Assembly (NCBI RefSeq): GCF_900110245.1
Contig: NZ_FOCZ01000016.1
Span: forward strand, 104,459-168,458
Length of the DNA: 64,000 nucleotides
Origin: Niastella yeongjuensis
GTDB lineage: Bacteria > Bacteroidota > Bacteroidia > Chitinophagales > Chitinophagaceae
Direction: 5' to 3'
Shown: positions 25,190 to 33,337 of the stretch, piece by piece
Layout of the letters: each line of letters begins with the position of its first letter
Numbering within the stretch: the first letter of the stretch is position 1
The notes under the pieces: generated by a model
The model's database searches: none
The model's input: only the letters and a program-made list of their open reading frames with translations
Told to the model about the DNA's origin: nothing
Position numbers and translations under genes: made by a program

Positions 25190-26080
25190 ATGCAAGTCAG
25201 TTCCAATCAGCAGGTACCGGTATATTACATTGAGCCCGACGGTTTATCCGGCACCCGGCATTTTAGAGTGCACAATTTCGAAGGCACGTTGCCTGATCAG
25301 TCGGAACTGCTTATTCCCCACCGAAAAAGCCATTACCTTATTATTTTCATCAGGCATGCCGATAGCACCCGTCAATGGATCGACATGATGCCTTATTCGC
25401 TAAAAGATAACACGATCTACTTATCAAGCCCTCAAAATATTATTGTAAAGGAAGAATTCAAACAGTTATGGAGCACCGGCATTGCATTTACGGGTGAGTT
25501 TTTGTCGTTTCAGGAAAACGCTGCCCTGAATAATTTGCCGCTTATTCAGAATCCCCAACAAGGGCATGAATTGTTGCTTACGGAGGCGGATGTGAGTTTT
25601 GTGGAAGATATGCTGAGTAAGATCAATGCAGAATACCAGCACCCGGGTGAATGGCAGCAACGGATGCTGGGCGCTTATCTCACGGTGCTGCTTACTTATT
25701 TAAGCCGTTTGTATACCGGGCAGTTTAAGCATTCCGATCCTTCAGCGGAAAATTTATTGTTGAAGAAATTCCAGGCAAAGATCGATGCCCATTTCCGTGA
25801 ACTGCATGAAGTAAGCGAATATGCTTTGCAACTGAATATTTCAGCTGGTCATCTAAGCGAGGTAGTGAAGGCCCAGAGCGGCAAGCCGGCTATCAAACAT
25901 ATTCATGACCGGTTGGTGATGGAAGCCCGTCGCCTGCTCTTTCATACCGATCACTCTTTAAAGGAGATTTCCTTCGATCTGGGTTTTACCGATGCTTCTT
26001 ACTTTAACCGCTTTTTCAAAAGGGAAACAGGCATGACGCCCGCCGAATATCGGGCCAGCATCCGTAAAATGTACCATTAA
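25190..26080 (+). CDS. AraC-family transcription regulator
   Basis: A 296-residue regulator. An N-terminal cupin-like sensor (about 1-180) starts VPVYYIEPDGLSGTRHFRVH. The AraC DNA-binding domain fills the C-terminus: LHEVSEYALQLNISAGHLSE, then SLKEISFDLGFTDASYFNRF and FKRETGMTPAEYR. The SDR gene 66 bp downstream has its own promoter-like element. AraC genes next to a quinone reductase or SDR are common in this phylum, so that SDR is the likely target. Confidence 0.92.
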   Translation: MQVSSNQQVPVYYIEPDGLSGTRHFRVHNFEGTLPDQSELLIPHRKSHYLIIFIRHADSTRQWIDMMPYSLKDNTIYLSSPQNIIVKEEFKQLWSTGIAFTGEFLSFQENAALNNLPLIQNPQQGHELLLTEADVSFVEDMLSKINAEYQHPGEWQQRMLGAYLTVLLTYLSRLYTGQFKHSDPSAENLLLKKFQAKIDAHFRELHEVSEYALQLNISAGHLSEVVKAQSGKPAIKHIHDRLVMEARRLLFHTDHSLKEISFDLGFTDASYFNRFFKRETGMTPAEYRASIRKMYH

Positions 26081-26119
26081 TACCGATGGATGTGTTACAG
26101 CCCGGCTAACCCACCCCTG

Positions 26120-26127
26120 TAGCTTTG
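26120..26127 (+). promoter_or_regulatory. Candidate -7 promoter element of the SDR gene
   Basis: TAGCTTTG fits TAnnTTTG and lies 19 bp upstream of the ATG at 26147. Confidence 0.5.
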
Positions 26128-26146
26128 TACTGTTAAACAAATAATT

Positions 26147-26884
26147 ATGAAAACAGTACTGATTACAGGAGCAAACAGAAGCATTGGCTTTGAAACGGCA
26201 AGGCAATTGTTACAACAGGGATATTATGTATATCTGGGCTGCCGGGATGGTCAAAAAGGTCAGGAGGCGGTGAAGCAGTTACAGTCGGAAGGTTTAAAAC
26301 AGGTGGAACCCGTTGAGATCGATGTAGATGATCCTGCCTCTATAAAAGCTGCGCGTTACACATTGGGACAAAAGACCGGGGTATTGGATGTGCTGATCAA
26401 TAATGCGGGGATTAGTGGTGGTTCGCCACAACATGGATTTGATGCCGATCTTAGTGTATTTAGAGGCGTATTTACCACTAACTTTTTTGGCGTTATTGCC
26501 ATGACACAGGCATTTATCGATCTGCTGCGGCAATCGCCTGAACCCAGGATCGTTAACGTTACTTCCGGTCTGGGTTCACTCACCCTGCAAAATGATCCGT
26601 CCTGGAAACATTATACTGTAAAACCGGCATCGTACGTGGCGTCAAAAGCGGCTCTAAACGCCTATACTATTGTGATGGCTTATAACCTGCGCGATACCCG
26701 GTTCAAGATAAATGTGGTTGATCCCTGTTATACCGCCACCGACTTTAATAATCATAGTGGTCCTGGAACGGTACCCGATGCCGCTGCCCGCATTGTAAAA
26801 GCAGCTACGTTCGATGCAGCTGGTCCCACCGGTCAATTTTTTAGTGATGACAATGCACCCGAAACCGGTATTAGCCCATGGTAA
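26147..26884 (+). CDS. Short-chain dehydrogenase/reductase
   Basis: A 245-residue classical SDR. The NAD(P)-binding loop is VLITGANRSIGFETARQL, the structural motif is VLINNAGISGG, and the catalytic set is Ser (VNVTSGLGSL) with Tyr/Lys in YVASKAALNAY. The C-terminal sequence (NVVDPCYTATDFNNHSG) is typical of carbonyl-reductase-like family members. The substrate is unknown. It follows an AraC regulator and is closed by a hairpin terminator. Confidence 0.92.
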   Translation: MKTVLITGANRSIGFETARQLLQQGYYVYLGCRDGQKGQEAVKQLQSEGLKQVEPVEIDVDDPASIKAARYTLGQKTGVLDVLINNAGISGGSPQHGFDADLSVFRGVFTTNFFGVIAMTQAFIDLLRQSPEPRIVNVTSGLGSLTLQNDPSWKHYTVKPASYVASKAALNAYTIVMAYNLRDTRFKINVVDPCYTATDFNNHSGPGTVPDAAARIVKAATFDAAGPTGQFFSDDNAPETGISPW

Positions 26885-26894
26885 CAACTAGCGT

Positions 26895-26928
26895 ATAAAA
26901 AGCCTTGAATTAGTTCGGGGCTTTTTAT
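26895..26928 (+). terminator. Terminator of the SDR gene
   Basis: ATAAAAAGCC (26895-26904) pairs perfectly with GGCTTTTTAT (26919-26928) around a 14-nt loop, 10 bp after the SDR stop. The stem is rich in A and T, and the right arm itself supplies the T run. Confidence 0.8.
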
Positions 26929-26942
26929 ATCTTTCTACCAAA

Positions 26943-27401
26943 ATGTTCGCTTGGTTTAAATTATTCTTTCTTGTAATTATTGCAGCCCCTTGTATGGGGC
27001 TCGCACAACAACATTTCTCACCTAAAGAAGAGTCGCTTAAGCTTTTTAATAAATACAAACCTGTTATTGAAAGAAAAAATGAGGCAATAGTTGATACACC
27101 TGATGTCATAACAGGTGATATTAATAGTGATGGCAGAGAGGATTGCATTGTCTCCTTTGTGATGACCTCCAAAAGCGGAGGCAATGCGCAAATTGGACAT
27201 GGGTCTGCGATTTATTTAAACACAGGTATAAACATGAAAGTAGTAGGTGTTTTTCCTGAATTTAACTTCTGTTATTACCTGGATCATATTCATGACCAAA
27301 TAATTTGGGGAAAGGAGTATGAATGCGCACCTCCATATAATAAGATAATACGGAATAGAAAGTTTACCTATGTTAAGGGACAAATAAAGGAGGAGCATTA
27401 A
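26943..27401 (+). CDS. Secreted hypothetical protein with a calcium-loop-like motif
   Basis: A 152-residue protein with a signal peptide ending at CMGLAQQ. It contains GDINSDGREDCIVSFVM, an Asp-rich loop like the calcium loop of FG-GAP/VCBS repeats, here as a single copy. The rest is not recognised. Its stop codon is 1 bp before the next start, so the two genes form an operon. Confidence 0.65.
   Translation: MFAWFKLFFLVIIAAPCMGLAQQHFSPKEESLKLFNKYKPVIERKNEAIVDTPDVITGDINSDGREDCIVSFVMTSKSGGNAQIGHGSAIYLNTGINMKVVGVFPEFNFCYYLDHIHDQIIWGKEYECAPPYNKIIRNRKFTYVKGQIKEEH
27388..27393 (+). promoter_or_regulatory. Strong Shine-Dalgarno sequence, unusual for this phylum
   Basis: AGGAGG lies 9 bp before the ATG at 27403, inside the last codons of the upstream gene. 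Bacteroidota genes seldom use a Shine-Dalgarno match, and almost no other gene in this window has one. Confidence 0.6.
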
Positions 27402-27402
27402 A

Positions 27403-27810
27403 ATGACATACAATATCAACCTGGTGCTGCAAATCAGCAGTGGGGAACATCCGGATCCTAAACCATATGGTCATTTGTATGATTACTTTACCATTTTAAC
27501 CACTGCGGCCGACGTGGAAGAAGAGAGAAACACGATTGCAAAAATTGATGAGATCCTTCAACTCGAAACATTGGAGGAGAAATGGAATTTTGCCGAACAT
27601 GAATTTTTAGGGAATATCATTGATGATAATTATAAATACTATTGCTGGCTTGATGCACAGCAATATACCCCAAGGCTGGTTTTGAATTATGCCACAGGGG
27701 AATTGTATCTGGTATATGTACTTGATAGTTTCAATCCCAGATTTAAAATAGAAAAAGGGAATCTCCTGGAGATGTTAAGTGATTGGGAGAAATATCTTAG
27801 CAGCCGTTAG
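27403..27810 (+). CDS. Small cytoplasmic hypothetical protein
   Basis: A 135-residue acidic protein without signal peptide (LYDYFTILTTAADVEEERNT, YCWLDAQQYTPRLVLNYATG, SDWEKYLSSR). The ending resembles SMI1/SUKH-type immunity proteins in layout, but I see no decisive motif, so the function is left open. The start at 27403 is fixed by the AGGAGG 9 bp upstream and by the 1-bp gap after the previous gene. It meets the convergent NIPSNAP gene end to end with no spacer. Confidence 0.6.
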   Translation: MTYNINLVLQISSGEHPDPKPYGHLYDYFTILTTAADVEEERNTIAKIDEILQLETLEEKWNFAEHEFLGNIIDDNYKYYCWLDAQQYTPRLVLNYATGELYLVYVLDSFNPRFKIEKGNLLEMLSDWEKYLSSR

Positions 27811-28104
27811 TTACCAAACCTTGAATATTTCCCGGGAGCCAGTCAGGTACATATCGGTGTAATTGGCCATTTTTTCCTTCATCTTTTTCATTTTCTCCTC
27901 GTCTTTCATCATTTCTTCCCAGCTATTTTCGTATGCGGTAAGGTTGTTGAACTGGCTTACCATTATTACCCGGTTAAACTGCCCGGTCATATCGGTCATA
28001 ATGTTGACAAACTCTTTACTATCTGCCATCACCTCTTTAAATAGTTTCGCCAGTTTGGATGCATTGCCTGGTTTGCAAACGAAAATGTCGTGTACAATAA
28101 TCAT
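27811..28104 (-). CDS. NIPSNAP/Dabb-like small protein
   Basis: A 97-residue protein with the ferredoxin-like alpha/beta layout of the dimeric alpha-beta barrel group: VHDIFVCKPGNASKLAKLFK, then FNRVIMVSQFNNLTAYENSW and a highly charged helix rich in Met, Lys and Glu (about residues 65-80). The role is unknown. The stop codon abuts the stop of the convergent gene. Confidence 0.65.
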   Translation of the reverse strand: MIIVHDIFVCKPGNASKLAKLFKEVMADSKEFVNIMTDMTGQFNRVIMVSQFNNLTAYENSWEEMMKDEEKMKKMKEKMANYTDMYLTGSREIFKVW

Positions 28105-28288
28105 GGTATTTAATTTTAATATAAGGTAGGCTCTTTTTATAAGAGCGCCATACCGAAAGTGCTTAAAATTTATAATTTAAAGGATGAACCCAAATAAAAT
28201 GGGGACAGGAAAAATTCTCCATAGGGTATTTACCTCGTTGTTCGTCTTGTTAGAAAGCCCTTAATTTAGGACATTATAATCCGACAAA

Positions 28289-28723
28289 TTGGAAAGCAGC
28301 GATCTTCTGGTAATTGAACAGATCAGGGCCGGTAATGAAGCCGCCTTTGACGATTTGTTTACCGCCTGGTACGGTAAACTGGGTTTTGCTGCTGTAGTAC
28401 TGGGCGCTTATGTGGTACTGACACCCAGGCCGCCAGCGAAAAAAACGATGCCGGTTGTAAAACCCGACACGGTGCAACAAAAGCCTTTGGCTGTTGATAC
28501 GATTCCAGTGGTCCCTGCAGATACAATACCTGTTATACAACCACATCATAAAACGAAACAACCGATACCGGCAACACCCGCGCAACCTGCCCGCCCTAAA
28601 ATGAAGGCGGTTCAGCCTATTGAACCTGTAGACACGACACCTGTGAAAAAGAAACTTGTGGTGCCGGCACAACAAGTACAGCCAAGGAAACATAAACTAG
28701 CAATTGTCAATAGGCAATGGTGA
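28289..28723 (+). CDS. Chimeric gene: ECF sigma N-terminus fused to a membrane, proline-rich domain
   Basis: A 144-residue reading frame from the TTG at 28289. Residues 1-31 are the start of an ECF sigma factor (LVIEQIRAGNEAAFDDLF then TAWYGKL, region 2.1). From residue 32 the sequence becomes a transmembrane helix (GFAAVVLGAYVVLT) and then a long Pro/Val/Lys-rich tail (PVVKPDTVQQKPLAVDTIPV...). Sigma factors of this group are about 170-200 residues with regions 2 and 4, and none of that follows here. The simplest reading is an in-frame deletion joining a sigma gene to the back of a downstream membrane-protein gene. Whether the product is made is unknown. A heptad-repeat hairpin follows 6 bp after the stop. 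Confidence 0.7.
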   Translation: MESSDLLVIEQIRAGNEAAFDDLFTAWYGKLGFAAVVLGAYVVLTPRPPAKKTMPVVKPDTVQQKPLAVDTIPVVPADTIPVIQPHHKTKQPIPATPAQPARPKMKAVQPIEPVDTTPVKKKLVVPAQQVQPRKHKLAIVNRQW

Positions 28724-28728
28724 ATGTG

Positions 28729-28779
28729 AGTGAGTAGTGTATTAGCGAGCTAACTCACTACTCACTACTCACTACTCAC
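28729..28779. repeat. Heptad tandem repeat with an inverted leading copy (hairpin)
   Basis: Three full ACTCACT units plus ACTCAC occupy 28753-28779. On the left, AGTGAGTAGTG (28729-28739) pairs with CACTACTCACT (28756-28766), and inside that TTAGC (28742-28746) pairs with GCTAA (28749-28753). The result is a long hairpin between two convergent genes. The array's last units supply the TGA stop of the minus-strand SDR gene (28776-28778). The border before the array reads CGAGCTA, shared in form with three other loci in this window. Confidence 0.85.
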
Positions 28780-29498
28780 GGATTCATTCTGGCAAAGAAT
28801 TCAGCAATGGTGTCGTTGTTGGCCTGTGCTCTTCCTTCGCTGAAACCGAATGTTACTTCGTTTTTTCCTTCCTTCAGTTGTTGGAATACTGACTCTATGA
28901 AATCGCTCACCGGTGGATGCGCATCGTGTAAACCTTTTCCACCCAAATCGGTATTTAAAGCCGGTGGTATGATCTCTATCACTTCCACATTCGATGACTT
29001 TAACTGATGCCGGAGCGAAAGTGTAAAGGAGCGCATAAACGCTTTGGTGGCGCTGTAAACAGGCACTTTCGATATGGGTACAAACGCCAGACCTGACGAC
29101 ACATTCATAATTGTGTTCAGCGATTTCAACTTTAAAAATAGTTTGCTGAGATGAATAGGGGCTGTTATATTTATTTCGATTTCATTACTGGCCCTGTCAA
29201 AAAAATCGTCATTGGTTATGTTCATCCAGTTTTGAATGCCGGCATTATTCACGAGCACATTCAGATCGGGATGGTGGGTTGCCACCCAGTTGAACAGGTT
29301 GATACGGTCGGCCTCAATGGCCAGGTCACACACCTGGGTTATAACGGAAGGGAATCTTTCGGCCACTTCCTGTAACGCCGTTTCCCTTCTGCCACACACA
29401 ATGACCTTGTTGCCTTCTTTTACAAATCTTTCCGTTAGTCCCAGGCCAATACCGCTTCCCCCGCCGGTGATCAAAATTTTGTTCTGTGTTAGTTTCAT
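28776..29498 (-). CDS. Short-chain dehydrogenase/reductase (DltE-like)
   Basis: A 240-residue SDR. The cofactor loop is ILITGGGSGIGLGLTERF, followed by NVLVNNAGIQNW, the catalytic Ser in MNVSSGLAFVP and Tyr/Lys in VYSATKAFMRSF. The overall pattern matches the DltE-type oxidoreductases annotated widely in Bacteroidota; the substrate is unknown. Its TGA stop is formed by the flanking heptad repeat, so the last residues (RMNP) run straight into the array. Confidence 0.9.
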   Translation of the reverse strand: MKLTQNKILITGGGSGIGLGLTERFVKEGNKVIVCGRRETALQEVAERFPSVITQVCDLAIEADRINLFNWVATHHPDLNVLVNNAGIQNWMNITNDDFFDRASNEIEINITAPIHLSKLFLKLKSLNTIMNVSSGLAFVPISKVPVYSATKAFMRSFTLSLRHQLKSSNVEVIEIIPPALNTDLGGKGLHDAHPPVSDFIESVFQQLKEGKNEVTFGFSEGRAQANNDTIAEFFARMNP

Positions 29499-29650
29499 GT
29501 TTGTAAAGTTTGGGCAGTAAAATTACCTGAATTGGGCGGTTGGGCAATTAATTATAATGCCAGTGGCTAATAATTTCTACAATTCCCGTTAACAAACGAT
29601 GGCACTTTAATTGTGCGCTTACATTATTTATCATTTGAATACCACTGGAT

Positions 29651-31522
29651 ATGAAAAATACAAGCGCCTGGGAAGAAAAGGCAAAACTACTTCGCAAATG
29701 GAGTCTTGTTTCAACAACAGCTGCTGGTTCAGGACACCCCACTTCTTGTTTATCGGCCGCAGACCTTACAGCCGTGCTGTTTGATAAATACTTTACCTAC
29801 GACGTTTCAAATCCTTTAAACATATACAACGACCGGTTTGTATTGTCCAAAGGACATGCCGCTCCCCTGCTGTATGCGTTGTTCGGCATGTGCAATGCCT
29901 ACGATTTAAATGAACTAAAAACTTTACGGAAACTTAACAGTCGTTTTGAAGGGCACCCGGTACCTAAATACAAATATGCCGAAGCAGCCACGGGGTCGTT
30001 GGGTCAGGGGCTTTCTGTAGGGGCCGGACTGGCACTGGCAGCGAAACGCGAAAACCTGCCTTTTACCACCTATGTGTTATGTGGCGATGGCGAACTGGCG
30101 GAAGGACAGGTATGGGAAGCAGCCAATTTTGCTTCTTACCACCGGTTGAATAATTTGATCACTATTTTAGATATCAACCGCCTGGCGCAAAGCGGGGAAA
30201 CTATGTTTGGTCACCACATGAATGAATATGAACAACGGTTCCGCGCTTTTAATTTCAGGGTATTTACCATCGATGGCCATAACTATGAGCAAATAGACCA
30301 GGCCTTTGAACAGGCCCATAGTCATGCAGGCCAGCAACCGGTTGCTATTATTGCCCGGACGGAAAAAGGCAAAGGCGTTTCTTTTATAGAAAACAAAGAT
30401 GGCTGGCACGGTAAGGCGTTGAAAGAAGACGAACTAAAAAAGGCGCTGGATGAATTGGGGCCTGTAAATGACAATGCCCGTTTCGACTTGCGAAAGCCCG
30501 CCACTACAACCCTGGCTGGTGATAATCCACCAGTAAACACCACTATAAAGCTTGATTTTGATAACGCCAAATCCTATGCAACCCGCGAAGTGTTTGGTGA
30601 AGCATTGGCGCAACTTATACCACATACGCCCAATATGTATGTGCTGGATGCCGATGTAAAGAACTCCACCTTTACCGAAGACGCTTTAAAGGTGACTCCT
30701 GAGCGTTTTATAGAATGTTTTATCGCTGAACAGAACATGGTATCTGTAGGGGCCGGTTTGTCAAGGATCGGTAAGATACCGATAGTAGCCACGTTTGGCG
30801 CCTTCTTTATGCGGGCAGCTGATCAGATCAGGATGGCGCGCATTTCTGAAGCCAATATAAAATTTGTAGGCTCACATGTTGGCGTTTCTATTGGGGAAGA
30901 TGGCCCTTCGCAAATGGCGCTGGAAGATATTGCTTTCTTCGGTGCGCTGCCCGATACGGTTGTATTACAACCCTGTGAGGCCGTTTCTACTGCCAGTCTG
31001 ATTCCGCAGATGGTGAAGCATAATGGCATTGTTTATATGCGCACCTTACGTCCGAAAACGAAATTGTTATATAAACCCGGTGAGGAGTTTAAAATTGGCG
31101 GCTCTAAAATAGTCCGGCAATCGAACGATGACCTGCTTACGGTAGCCGCTACCGGTATTACCGTATATGAAGCATTGCAGGCAGCCGATCTGTTGAAACA
31201 GGAAAATATAAACATCCGGGTGGTGGATTGTTATTCGGTAAGTCCGGTTGACAGGGATACCCTGCTTGACTGTCTGAACAGTACCCGCATGAAATGTATT
31301 GTTTCGGTAGAAGATCATTTTGCGCATGGTGGTTTGGGTGATTTTATTACGGCCGCCGTTAGTGGCGAAGGGGATTATGTTGAAAAAATGGCCGTGACAA
31401 AGATCTCTCAATCGGGTAAACAGGAAGAGTTGCTAAAAGATGCCGGTATTGATTCCTCCAGCATCGTAGCCAAAGTAAAGCAACTGGTGAAGTCGTATGA
31501 AAGCGTACATGCGCATGCTTAA
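29651..31522 (+). CDS. tkt: Transketolase (single-chain)
   Basis: A 623-residue thiamine-diphosphate enzyme, close in length to animal-type transketolase. The N-terminal part has AAGSGHPTSCLSAADL, the LSKGHAAPLLYA loop and the ThDP/Mg motif GDGELAEGQVWEAANF ending in DINR. The middle pyrimidine domain has IECFIAEQNMVSVGAGLSR with the catalytic Glu, and the C-terminal domain has NIRVVDCYSVSPVDRDTL. It transfers two-carbon units in the non-oxidative pentose phosphate pathway. It is monocistronic and followed 10 bp later by a heptad repeat instead of a classical terminator. Confidence 0.95.
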   Translation: MKNTSAWEEKAKLLRKWSLVSTTAAGSGHPTSCLSAADLTAVLFDKYFTYDVSNPLNIYNDRFVLSKGHAAPLLYALFGMCNAYDLNELKTLRKLNSRFEGHPVPKYKYAEAATGSLGQGLSVGAGLALAAKRENLPFTTYVLCGDGELAEGQVWEAANFASYHRLNNLITILDINRLAQSGETMFGHHMNEYEQRFRAFNFRVFTIDGHNYEQIDQAFEQAHSHAGQQPVAIIARTEKGKGVSFIENKDGWHGKALKEDELKKALDELGPVNDNARFDLRKPATTTLAGDNPPVNTTIKLDFDNAKSYATREVFGEALAQLIPHTPNMYVLDADVKNSTFTEDALKVTPERFIECFIAEQNMVSVGAGLSRIGKIPIVATFGAFFMRAADQIRMARISEANIKFVGSHVGVSIGEDGPSQMALEDIAFFGALPDTVVLQPCEAVSTASLIPQMVKHNGIVYMRTLRPKTKLLYKPGEEFKIGGSKIVRQSNDDLLTVAATGITVYEALQAADLLKQENINIRVVDCYSVSPVDRDTLLDCLNSTRMKCIVSVEDHFAHGGLGDFITAAVSGEGDYVEKMAVTKISQSGKQEELLKDAGIDSSSIVAKVKQLVKSYESVHAHA

Positions 31523-31532
31523 CAGCCGGATT

Positions 31533-31566
31533 GTGAGTAGTGAGTAGTGAGTAGTGAGTAGTGAGT
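31533..31566. repeat. Heptad tandem repeat (GTGAGTA orientation)
   Basis: Four full GTGAGTA units plus GTGAGT, beginning 10 bp after the transketolase stop. This is the reverse complement of the ACTCACT arrays elsewhere. Read on the minus strand, the borders are GGAGCCC before the array and AAT after it, identical to the array at 63875-63908. Confidence 0.9.
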
Positions 31567-31842
31567 GGGCTCCGCCAATGAAAAGGAGTGCCCGGTCTTT
31601 TTTGCACAGCCGTTGTATTACTGGCGCATGAAAAGGAAATTCGTTTAACCAAACCTTCCTGGTCCATGCAAAAAGTGGTATTTACGATAGTAGGTGGCAT
31701 TGGCAGATTACTGGGTTGCAAACTTCATTACAAATAAATCTACGTATAATGGATAATGGCTATTTGAAATAATTTAACAGGTAGCCATTTTTTATTGTCT
31801 GTCTTTTTTTACATCTTGGTGGTCACTGCAACCCTAACCCTT
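31567..31842 (+). other. Intergenic stretch with a possible gene remnant
   Basis: There is no complete gene here. One frame reads LLAHEKEIRLTKPSWSMQKV then VFTIVGGIGRLLGCKLHYK and stops at TAA 31735-31737, with no supported start. It looks like the tail of a lost gene, but I cannot place it. No promoter or hairpin was recognised in the rest. Confidence 0.3.
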
Positions 31843-32649
31843 ATGATGAAAAAATTGATATGTGTTCTGCTGTTCGGTGTTGAACTGTTAGCCTGTAAAC
31901 AGGCGCCGGATAAAAAGCCGGTAATAATCCCCACCGATTACATCATACAGCATACAACAGCCTCCGCCGATTCCGTAAAGCAATATGGCGATACCGCTGT
32001 CATTGCATCCCCATCGGGCTTAACCATCACGCCCCTTCCCTTCGGCCCTGCGGGCAGTACCGCCAAAAACTTTTATAAGAAAGACCCCTGGTTTTATTAC
32101 AGGCTGATCGGGGAAGGTTATACGCTTTCACACGATTATTTTACGAAATATACACCTGCCTATCCATTGCCCCCCATCGAGAAATATTCCCATTCATTTG
32201 ATAATGAAGGCCGGGATTATTGTCTGGATAGCGGCAGGCAGGTATCAGTTGACAGCCTTTTTACTATAAAGCATTACCGGGTAAGACTGCCGGATCATGA
32301 GCGTTTTGAAGTGTATTATACCACAGGAGATGCAGCCGTGGATACGCTGTTTCCACAGAAATATAGTGAATGTGAAATGAATTACAAGTTGTATGGCTAC
32401 CTGATCTTCTATGAGCGAACCACCAAAACAGCCCACCTGTTACCGGCATTTTATCATTGGTACGGCGAATCGGATCATTCGCGTTCCTTTTATATCGATT
32501 CAAACTACCACATCTTCACCTATGAGGAATGGATGTATGAAGGAGATAATGGGGCGGCTGATATTGATGTAGGGCCGGTAAATGAAATCACCATCAACAG
32601 CAAAGGCGTGTTCACCATAAAAACGATAAAAAAGCAACGCCCTTTATAA
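31843..32649 (+). CDS. Hypothetical lipoprotein
   Basis: A 268-residue protein from the ATG at 31843 (a second ATG follows at once). The lipobox is FGVELLACKQAP (Cys18). The mature sequence is rich in Tyr, Asp and His (KNFYKKDPWFYYRLIGEGYT, FYHWYGESDHSRSFYIDS), with no recognised family. It is probably membrane-anchored in the envelope. A Crp/Fnr regulator gene follows 31 bp later on the same strand with its own promoter-like element. Confidence 0.65.
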   Translation: MMKKLICVLLFGVELLACKQAPDKKPVIIPTDYIIQHTTASADSVKQYGDTAVIASPSGLTITPLPFGPAGSTAKNFYKKDPWFYYRLIGEGYTLSHDYFTKYTPAYPLPPIEKYSHSFDNEGRDYCLDSGRQVSVDSLFTIKHYRVRLPDHERFEVYYTTGDAAVDTLFPQKYSECEMNYKLYGYLIFYERTTKTAHLLPAFYHWYGESDHSRSFYIDSNYHIFTYEEWMYEGDNGAADIDVGPVNEITINSKGVFTIKTIKKQRPL

Positions 32650-32664
32650 TACAGGCATATTTCT

Positions 32665-32672
32665 TAATTTTG
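32665..32672 (+). promoter_or_regulatory. -7 promoter element close to the Crp/Fnr start
   Basis: TAATTTTG fits TAnnTTTG and ends 8 bp before the ATG at 32681, implying a very short or no 5' leader. The intervening AAAGGA could act as a weak ribosome site. Confidence 0.5.
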
Positions 32673-32680
32673 AAAGGAAT

Positions 32681-33259
32681 ATGACCACCGGATTTGATAC
32701 CTATTTACGCACCGGCACCAATTTGAATGATGCCGACATTGAACAGATCGTTCTGGCAGCAAAACCCTTGTCCCTGCAACGGGGTGAAGCATTGTTGCAA
32801 CATGGGCAGATATGCCGGCATAAAACATTTATAGTAAACGGCCTGTTGCGCATTTATGGTTTTGGGGCAGATGGCAGTGAACATATTTTATACTTTGCAC
32901 CTGAAAATAACTGGGCGGTAGAGCCTGAGAGCTATCACCAGCAATCGCCTTCTCAATTTACCATTGCCGCCGTAGAGCGAAGTGAAGTATTGGTCTGGAC
33001 CAAACCCGATTTTGATCGCCTGTTACAGCATATCCCGGAACTGACAGTTCTATCGGAACAATTAATTAACCGCAGCCATATCAATAACCGCCAGCGGCTT
33101 TTTTCCACGTTGAGTGCCACAGCGGAAGAGAAATACGAAGATTTTGTTCGAAGTTTCCCCGACCTGTTGCCTCGCCTCCCCTTACACATGATAGCCGCCT
33201 ATCTGGGTATTTCGCTGAAGACGCTTACCCGTATCCGCCATGCACAGGTACGCCGTTGA
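32681..33259 (+). CDS. Crp/Fnr-family transcription regulator
   Basis: A 192-residue regulator with a cyclic-nucleotide-binding-type beta-roll (LQRGEALLQHGQICRHKTFI, YFAPENNWAVEPESY). The C-terminal winged helix contains LPLHMIAAYLGISLKTLTRI. The effector is unknown. The gene 78 bp downstream, an NAD-dependent epimerase-like SDR, is the probable target, paralleling the Crp/Fnr-oxidoreductase pair at 14.3-15.6 kb. Confidence 0.88.
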   Translation: MTTGFDTYLRTGTNLNDADIEQIVLAAKPLSLQRGEALLQHGQICRHKTFIVNGLLRIYGFGADGSEHILYFAPENNWAVEPESYHQQSPSQFTIAAVERSEVLVWTKPDFDRLLQHIPELTVLSEQLINRSHINNRQRLFSTLSATAEEKYEDFVRSFPDLLPRLPLHMIAAYLGISLKTLTRIRHAQVRR

Positions 33260-33337
33260 ATGAATTATGGTCAAATGACCATAATTTCGAAAATGAGTTG
33301 ACGCAATTTTGTATCCATAAAATTAAGTCAATCATTT

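Noticed and set aside
28274..28693. A 139-codon Arg-rich minus-strand frame
   Set aside because: It is antisense to the sigma chimera; the Arg/Tyr/His-rich composition is typical of a shadow frame.
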